From the NCBI GenBank assembly GCA_036927565.1, contig JAYESD010000005.1:148007196-148071195 (forward strand): 64,000 nt of DNA. The letters are read 5' to 3'. This document shows, in pieces, positions 57,215-64,000 of the stretch. The translations under genes and the position numbers were made by a program. Position 1 is the first letter of the stretch; every line of letters starts with the position of its first letter. The DNA is from Tuctoria greenei (Eukaryota; Streptophyta; Magnoliopsida; Poales; Poaceae). Under the pieces are notes generated by a model. It ran no database searches. It had not been told where the DNA came from and was given only the letters and a program-made list of their open reading frames with translations.

Positions 57215-59291
57215 TTATGGGAGGAAACTTTGCATGTTTTGACTCATAACAGTAGGTTGCATGTTCTTGATACTTTGTTTAGCATGTGCAGCAAATGTTG
57301 CATGAGACTTATGAGATCTATCTTGCATTCCTTCCTTTTTATTTTTTTTAGCGAGTCTATAACAAAAATCTATGACATTACCGTCCCTACCATAGTGGGT
57401 ACAATGAAATTTAACTTTGTGTTCATGTCTAGATGAGCAAGCAACATAATTATTAGAAGCTGAATGAGACAACATCCTCTGTAGATTTGAAAACCACTTG
57501 TTTTTGTTTAGGAACTGTTTGAATCAAACCACTTCCTAATGTCATTACAATTTTAGGTGGATGTGCCTTAGCATGAGCATGAAAATTAAAACCTAAAATA
57601 GTTTTATCATTGCAAGACTTGGAAGAATCCAACAGCAAGTTTAGATTCTTATTCCCATTACAAAACTACTCTAGTGTCCTATTCATATCATCAAGTTTCT
57701 TTGACAAGTCTAGTTAGTTTTCACATCAAGTTTTTCCTTTTATTTTGCAATTAGAATAATATTTAACTTCATGAGAACATAAAGTATTGTTCAATATAGA
57801 AATCTCATTCATAGCATCTTGTAGTTTCTTATCAAGATCATCACAAGTAGAACAATGCAAATCAATTGTAGAACAACAAGCATCTTTAAGGCTTTCATCA
57901 TTAAGTTCAGCAAGCTCTCTGTTTTTTTCAATCTCTAACTCAAGTTTATCATGTGTGGAGGTGTGTGCACTTCTTAGAGAGGACAATTATTCATATATTA
58001 AATCACATGAGGAACAAGAATCATCACTAGGAATCAAAGATTTCAAACGATTAATTTTAGATTCTAGTGACTCAATTTTAACAACATTGTCCCTAAGCTT
58101 TGTGTCCTTTTTCTTAACTCTAACAGTTGCACAAGAAATAGCATCACATATTTCTTCGCAAGTAGGACATAACTCTTCATTGTCGTTGTTTTGTTCTGCC
58201 TCCTCCATACTTGATCTTGACTTGCCCGCCATGAAGCACAAGTTTGCTAAATCATATTCATCTTTGTCACTTTCGATGTTTACATCGCTCGAGCCAAGTT
58301 CTGGAAGTGCGGAGATAAAGATATTCACCAATTGGCGTCATGTAAAACCCTTCTTTTTCTTATTGTTGTATAAAGAGGAGTGCTTTGTCATTGTTTGCTT
58401 TTCATCATGGAAAATAGTACCCGAAAGGTTAGGGCAATCCATGCGAAAATGTCCTGTCTTACGACATTTGAAGGATCTCTGAGGTCTGGCACTTCCTCTT
58501 TTTCTAGTTCTCACATTTTGCAATGTTTTTGAGAACCGAGTTGAGACGAGTGCACGTTCTTCCTCTGGAAACTCTTCAATCTGTTCAAGGGTTAGAGAGG
58601 ACAACAAATCAAGTGTTCCACGAGATGAAGATTGGCTGGATCTAGTCATGTCACGTTGAGAAACAATTGTAAGAGACATGTTGGGGTTCTTATGTGAGAT
58701 TATGTCAATTTCATGGGTTTTCAATTTAGAATATAAAACATCTAATGTAAGTGTACTCATGACAATAGATTCACGAATATATGTCACTTTCATCTCCCAA
58801 ATTAACATGTCTGATGCACTTAGTAATTGCCTAGCATTCTTAGCATCTGAAAAATCAACATTAACGCTACACAAGTTGATGAGAATTTTATTAAAGCGAG
58901 CAAAGAGGTCGTTGATGGACTCACTTGGTTGCATCTCAATGCGCAAGTACTCCTTTTTGAACATGTATTGCCTTACCTCCTTGATCGTGTTGGATACTTC
59001 TCAGTAATCACATAGAGTTTTCCAAACATCGTACGCAGATCGGAGGTGAGCAACACGGTCGAAGTCGCTTTATGTTAGTCCTTGTATGATCAAGATTCGA
59101 GCCTTGTTGTTGTTGTCAACATCTCTCAGATTCGTAGCTGTAACATGATCATTTGACAACACTTTGTAAGGATTGTACACCTTTTTCCATATTGCAAAGC
59201 CTTGCGCCTGGATGAAAGCTTCCATGCATGTCTTCCAAAACTGAAAATAAATACCACTGAACACACAAGGTTTGGCAGAGTATTTCTCCAT
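57215..59291 (-). pseudogene. Copia 2 gag
   Basis: The start MEKYSAKPCVFSGIYFQFWK and MEAFIQAQGFAIWKKVYNPY are at 59291-59070. Gag continues at 58964-58338 with INDLFARFNKILINLCSVNV and a zinc knuckle whose first Cys is Phe (SFKCRKTGHFRMDCP). Charged, coiled-coil-like pieces follow (58331-57726), then a second zinc-finger piece (57475-57215, FHCTHYGRDGNVIDFC). Several stops and frameshifts separate them. Confidence 0.88.
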
Positions 59292-59337
59292 GATGATTAC
59301 TCAAAACACGTGCAAATCATAAATATTAGAGCACCGT

Positions 59338-59350
59338 GGCTCTAATACCA
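59338..59350 (-). other. Primer binding site of copia 2
   Basis: The minus strand reads TGGTATTAGAGCC, the initiator tRNA-Met complement with one C-to-T difference. It lies two bases inside the LTR. Confidence 0.85.
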
Positions 59351-59352
59351 AT

Positions 59353-60746
59353 TGTAGGGTCGAAGAGAACGTGAAAAGCTACCAGAGGGGGGTGAATGGT
59401 AGATTAAAACTTTTTCAGCAGAAGCAACAAAAAGCCCTCAGTAGAAAATTGATCTATTAAAAGAATTGTGTGTGCGACTAATCTAAATGTGATCAATTGT
59501 GACAAAACCAGTATATATTTTGTATAATTAAGTCATGAAGACGTCACCAAGAATCACAAAAATACGTCGATAAAAACTAAAGTTACGATCGATAGATCGA
59601 ACAACGGTCAATCTGTCCTACCCGAGAAAAAACAGATCTGCAACAGTACAATGAAACTCGTGTAGATTAGAAACCACAAATCCAATGACCATAACATTTT
59701 CTCAGATGATAGATAATCAAGTTGTGAAGACAACCCAAAAAGAATCACATCAATTGGATCTATAACACTCGACTTATGATAAAACAACTGAAGCAAGGTA
59801 GTGTTGTGCAGAAAACCCGACGAGAAAAACTTGTCTGAAACAAGTCGGACGAACAAAGTACAAAATTTCCTTTAAACTATGATCTTTATTCAATAGAACA
59901 CAAGAGGAACAGCCTAAAATTCGTGCAGCACGAGCTCTGGCCTCACGATCATATGCATTGTTCTTGATTCAAACATGTTGTGCAATCTCCCGATCAACTC
60001 AACGACAATTCCTCCCGAACTTGGTTGTTGAACCTCATCTTCTCCCTAAGACTAGTTCAATGGATCCCGTCACCAGCCATGTCTTGATTCAAGCAACACC
60101 TGCATGTGAATAAACAACCGATACTTCCGAGCACAAGTCCTCGACTTGACTCACGTTAGTTTTGAAGCCACAACACCTTACGTGAGCATCTCACATAAGC
60201 ATGTTGCAAACCATAGCAAAATGGTATCAGCCATAACCACCAAAACACACTAAAAACTTAGTAAAATAACACTAAGCAAACTTTCCATAATCCAAAAAGC
60301 AAGTTTGAAACATTGCAAGTTAAAAGCAAAACCATTGCAATCTAGCACCAGACCTTGGCCAAGCTAACCGGATAGTGAACCGGAGTTTACCAAAGCTAGC
60401 AGGGCCTAGCACCGGAGCTAACCAAAGCTATTCGGACCTAGCGCCGGAGCTTACCAAAGTGCCAAAGCTAGCAAAAATATGACGGAACTAGCCATAGCAA
60501 GTCGGACCTTGATAATGAAGTCGGACCTAGCTAAAATAAGTCGGACCTAGACAATGAAGTCGGACCTAGCCAAAGCAAGTGGGATCTTACGTCGGACCTT
60601 GCTGGAGCTACCCAAAAAAAGCTGAACCTATCGTCGGACCATGCAGGAGCTCGGACCTAGAGTCGGACATTGTTAAAAGGGTGTTTTGGCAGTATTCAAA
60701 ACTTTTATCATCATAGCCAATGCACTCAGCACATATAGGTCTCACA
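59353..60746 (-). repeat. 5' LTR of copia 2, internally deleted
   Basis: It spans from TGTAGGGTCG to CTCACA. Compared with the copia 1 LTR, about 355 bp are missing at about 59945, between CTCTGGCCTC and ATGCATTGTTC. The missing part includes the TATA box position. GTCGGACCTAG direct repeats at ~20-bp spacing are at about 60495-60600. Confidence 0.87.
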
Positions 60747-61151
60747 GTTAAGGTTCCCAGACCCCTGAACCAGCTAAGTTATTGCAATTCTACTGCTACT
60801 ATTTTATTCTTATGTGTTGATAGAGTGTAAAGATCCGGCATCATCTCCTTAAACGGTAAGTCACCTCTCCATTTGTCTTGCCAGAAACGTGTTTTTTTGT
60901 CGTTTCCTACTTGGATATCAACAGATGTTATGAATATAGCTCTAACTCTCTTAGTGCACGGAACCTTCATTCCAAGCCATGGTTTCTCCATCTCTGTCCA
61001 TTGCTGCCATGGCCATTTTATTCTTAGATCTGTGGCGAACTTATGTAACTTGAGAATGCCCAGGCTGCCAAGGTTTTTTGGACTACATACCATGTCCCAT
61101 TTCACCAAGTGGACCCCTCCTTTATTTCCTTCTTGTGTCTCTCCGGACCAT
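60747..61151 (-). pseudogene. LINE (non-LTR retrotransposon) RT C-terminal fragment
   Basis: The frame at 61108-60779 encodes VKWDMVCSPKNLGSLGILKL, ATDLRIKWPWQQW, then VGNDKKTRFWQDKWRGDLPF. This is the conserved region after plant LINE reverse transcriptases (zf-RVT-like). It is interrupted on the left by the LTR of copia 2 and on the right by CACTA E. The upstream part of the LINE would lie beyond the right edge of the window. Confidence 0.82.
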
Positions 61152-61984
61152 CACTACGTAAGAAATTACAATAGGAGACAAAGATCGGCGACGAGCGCAA
61201 AGGAGATTGTCTCTAATATGGTTAAACGAGACGCGCCCGCTTCGACGAGCATCTGTACATAGCTCGGTCGAGTGTAAAAGGTGACGACCTTCTTTACAGC
61301 TCGTCTCATTTAAGTTAATATCTGAGACTCGCCCGCTCCTGTGACAAAAGGGAGACCACTACGTAAGAAAGGCTCATCCGAGACGGGCCCTAACGAAGAA
61401 GGGAGATAAACAAACTGTGTGTCTCCGTCGTCACGTCTCGTATTATGTTGTCATCAAAGACATGCTTACGGTGTGTTGCCGTTCATCCTAAGTGTGAGAC
61501 ATGCTTAAAAGAAGCACGTCTGTTTTCTTTGTGTCATAACAGACGGTCTTCACGGGGTCATTGGAGACGCGGGTGGCGTGCGTCCCCCATTAGCATACAT
61601 GCGTGACAAGCCCTAACAAAGCGCGTCGTAGATTTGTGTATTGATCTGAGACAGGCTTTATGGAAGCTTGTCTCCTTTATTTAGCTTATCCAAGACGATC
61701 TCTGCTACAGCTCATCACAGATTGTTTACAGGCAGGGTCTTCTATTAGGTGTCCCTCACCCCTGACTATCCTGATTGTCGGCTGCATCCTAGAGCTAGCC
61801 AGGATTTGGCAGCCGTATTACAAGTGTATAGCCAAAAAGATCACACGTTAAATTATATTGACCAATCAAATACTAACAAAGTGTTAATCGTGGTTATCAA
61901 GTATACTAATTACACAACAAAGATTGTTCATCCTGATTACAATATAACTAATTACACACATCATAACTGTCATCATCTAATCCT

Positions 61985-62632
61985 GTATACCGTAATGAAA
62001 ATTCCGTCGATCAATGACTTCATTAACGATTATCCTTCATAGCCTCTAATGCTCCGACTGAGACATCCTCAAATTCAATAAAATCACTGAAATCATATAA
62101 AACATTATCAAATTGTAGTCACATTTGCTTAACCTGTCACATAAGGTAGCAAATATTTGTTAGTAATGGAGAACTGAGCTTACTTGTAGCACAGGCAATT
62201 AGTGAGCATCTGCAAAGCATCAGCAAAGAAATTGTTCTCTTGGTAAAGGACATGGTAGTGAGCTGGTGTGCTTGTCCCCTGAAAAAACAAACAATTTACA
62301 TTCCACTGATGCATTTATAGCCTGATATCAAAAACTCATTAGAGAAACACCAATTATCGCATAAATATCTTGATTCCAGCATGGCTGCAGAGGTAGAAAT
62401 CAAACTCACTGGGATGGCAAATGCTAGTGTCAAGTACAGTTCTTGCAGTTTCAAGGGTTTACGGATCAGAATTCATTATATACGTTGATAGTCAAAAGAA
62501 ATACATTACATCTTCATTTGACATAAACAAGGAAGATGAATGTATACCGTAATGAAAATTCTCCCTTTGGATCAATGACTTCATTAACAATGAGCCTTCA
62601 TTAGACATCCTCAAATTAAATAAAATCACTAG
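61985..62632. repeat. Direct duplication inside CACTA E
   Basis: A ~100-bp segment starting GTATACCGTAATGAAAATTC at 61985 recurs at 62542, 557 bp downstream. The copies share ATCAATGACTTCATTAAC and GACATCCTCAAATT with indels. The DNA between holds no supported gene. Confidence 0.75.
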
Positions 62633-62639
62633 AATGCAC

Positions 62640-63120
62640 GCTCTGAGGGCAGGGTCGAGGCGGTGGCGCGCTCTAGGGACACGGGACGAAGCAGCGGTGT
62701 GCTCCAAGACGAAATGGTGGAGGCGCCAGAGTGGCGGTTCCTGAACTCTCTGATGACAGGAGGCTGACGTGCTCAGGGGATAGGTAGAACATTTCTACTT
62801 ATGTGAATCTGGCGACATGCTCATACCAATTACCGAGGTTGGGGTCGAGGCGGCGGCGTACTCTGGAGACAAGGGACGAGGTGGCGTGCTCCGGCGTGCT
62901 CAACTCTCGGATGATGAAGGTCAGGGTTGACAACAGGGTAGGGGTCGACGGCGGCAGTGCAACAATGACGAAGAGCGAGTTGATAAAGAGGGACGGCGGC
63001 GACGTGCTCCGGGGACAAGGGACGAGCCGGCGTGCTCCGGCATGCTCAACTCTCTAATGACGAAGGTCGGGGTCAACGGCGGGGTCCGAGTCGACAGTGG
63101 CAGCGCGACGTTGATGAAGA
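62640..63120. repeat. GC-rich imperfect tandem repeats in CACTA E
   Basis: Three copies of a unit with GACAAGGGACGAG, GCGTGCTCCGG and CTCAACTCT start at about 62678, 62868 and 63014, so the spacing is 190 and 146 bp. Frames crossing the repeats encode Arg/Gly/Val-rich peptides without a domain. Confidence 0.7.
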
Positions 63121-63408
63121 CGGGATGGCGGCAGCGTGCTCAGGAGCTGCGTTTCTAGAACAAGAGAGCGCGCGAGAGCTAAAATTTTTCACCAAATAAT
63201 GGGAGAGATCACGCGACGGATATAATAGCAAAACTTGGAGACGTGCCTATATAACACCCGTCTCTCATTTCAGCGTCCGTCGAGAGAGCGCGAGAAAATT
63301 TTTGCCATAGAGGACGCACGAGTTTAAAATATAACTCGGAGACCCACGTCTATAAAGCACGTCTCGCATTATCATATTTCCCATCAGCGCATTTTCCCGC
63401 ATGCAAAA

Positions 63409-63815
63409 GATGAGCCACGGTGTGCTGAAGACGGGAACATCTTTCGCATGCATGATTGTACCACTGGCAACTGTGTGCAATGCCTTATATGATCTTTGCA
63501 CTGTGCTCAGCTTTTAGAGGTGGGACAAAATATCTTCGGCATAAATCGGAGACGAGCCCAAGTAAGACGCGTCTCTGCCCATGTAAGTCACATATGGCCC
63601 CGGACATGTTGGAGTGCCCTAGATGCGCCACAGTGTGCTGAAGCTAGAAACAACATCTAGGACATTCCTGCTTGTCCAACTGGCAACTATGCGCACTACT
63701 TTATACAATCATTGCAACATGCTCAACTTTTTGAGGTGGGACAAAAGTTCTTCGGCGCAAATCGGAAACATATCTGTGAAGAGCCTTACTAAAGTGCGTC
63801 TCTAGTGCACTCTTC
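63409..63815. repeat. 213-bp tandem duplication with GAGACG hairpins in CACTA E
   Basis: GATGAGCCACGGTGTGCTGAAG at 63409 recurs as GATGCGCCACAGTGTGCTGAAG at 63622. Both copies continue through GGCAACT, GAGGTGGGACAAAA and TCTTCGGC to a final CGTCTCT. The copies are clearly diverged. Confidence 0.75.
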
Positions 63816-64000
63816 ACCCTATTGCCACTCGCACAACATCGTGAGCATCCGTTGCAGGGATAAACAAACACAATGACATTGCAATTAATGGATTAATTGG
63901 AATTCAGGGATAAACAAACGCAATGACATTGCATTTCAGAGATAATTTGCAACTCAATGCATTTCATAGTTCATACATTGTGTGCCCTCTAAACTAATTT
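63816..64000. other. AT-rich repeats at the window end, inside CACTA E
   Basis: CAGGGATAAACAAACACAATGACATTGCA is imperfectly repeated at 63856 and 63906, followed by TTTCATAGTTCATACATTG. The last phrase matches the AT-rich part of the CACTA-like fragment near 46370-46540. Confidence 0.55.

Larger units (their letters stand above)
52339..60746 (-). mobile_element. Ty1/copia element 2, sibling of copia 1
   Basis: The minus-strand order is 5' LTR 59353-60746, PBS 59338-59350, gag, protease, integrase, RT, RNase H, 3' region, PPT and a partial 3' LTR. The 3' LTR is cut by the SIRE-like element at 52338/52339. The bases after the right LTR are GTTAA, but no partner duplication survives on the left. 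The order and sequence match copia 1 closely enough to be the same family. Confidence 0.92.
61152..64000. mobile_element. CACTA DNA transposon E, left end, continues past the window
   Basis: The end CACTACGTAAGAAA at 61152 follows LINE sequence, and the same 14 bases recur at 61357. Subterminal repeats with GAGACG and CGTCTC, often inverted pairs 15-30 bp apart, occur at 61228-61440, 61566, 61650-61680, 63238-63268, 63340-63370, 63548-63580 and 63800. No transposase is visible in the window. Short frames here have no recognisable domain. Confidence 0.78.

Noticed and set aside
57787..58482. 231-codon plus-strand Ser-rich frame
   Set aside because: It is the antisense shadow of the copia 2 gag coiled-coil region, which has clear homologues in copia 1.
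60779..61108. Host gene exon
   Set aside because: The translation matches the conserved C-terminal region of plant LINE reverse transcriptases.

Overview
This window looks like intergenic, heterochromatin-like DNA of a flowering plant, most likely a grass. The grass call is an inference from the mix of families: chromoviruses with multi-kilobase LTRs and an extra ORF upstream of gag, a Ty1/copia element with a downstream env-like ORF, and CACTA elements with TNP2. I find no intact host gene, tRNA, rRNA or microRNA. Most of the 64 kb is nested, decayed transposable elements. The first 2.97 kb and the block at 38.97-39.95 kb are not assigned to any element.

Left third. 1-2975 is AT-rich unclassified DNA with a six-copy ~79-bp minisatellite (1867-2340). 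2976-18139 is Ty3/gypsy chromovirus A on the minus strand, with two ~3.7-3.8 kb LTRs, PBS, PPT, ORF0, gag, protease, RT, RNase H, integrase and chromodomain, all broken. Its right LTR cuts into Ty1/copia element 1 (18140-24435, minus). The LTR of copia 1 leads into a ~2-kb tandem array (23091-28868). Each array unit joins an LTR piece to a captured transposon-gene fragment.

Middle. 28869-32564 is chromovirus C on the plus strand, 5'-truncated, with PPT and 3' LTR. It abuts, tail to tail, a truncated relative of A called B (32565-38965, minus), which keeps only the gag start, ORF0, leader, PBS and a 5' LTR. After a GC-rich unclassified block (38966-39950) comes CACTA element D (about 39951-45914), with a decayed TNP2 transposase on the minus strand and subterminal CACAGGCGG-type repeats. 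A second CACTA-like fragment follows at 46100-46745.

Right third. 46746-52338 is the 3' half of a SIRE-like copia element on the plus strand: RT end, RNase H, a leader with a possible intron, an env-like ORF with one stop, PPT and LTR. It sits inside the left LTR of copia 2 (52339-60746, minus), a sibling of copia 1 carrying gag to RNase H. Copia 2 lies in a LINE RT fragment (60747-61151). CACTA element E (61152 to beyond 64000) interrupts the same LINE, and its terminal 14-mer occurs twice.

No genes work together as a functional pathway; every coding element is inactivated. RT catalytic motifs are damaged differently in A, C and the SIRE element. The most unusual features are the LTR/gene-fragment tandem array, the CGGACTAGTCCG palindrome shared by unrelated LTR families, the separately led env-like ORF, the conserved ORF0, and the hairpin minisatellite.
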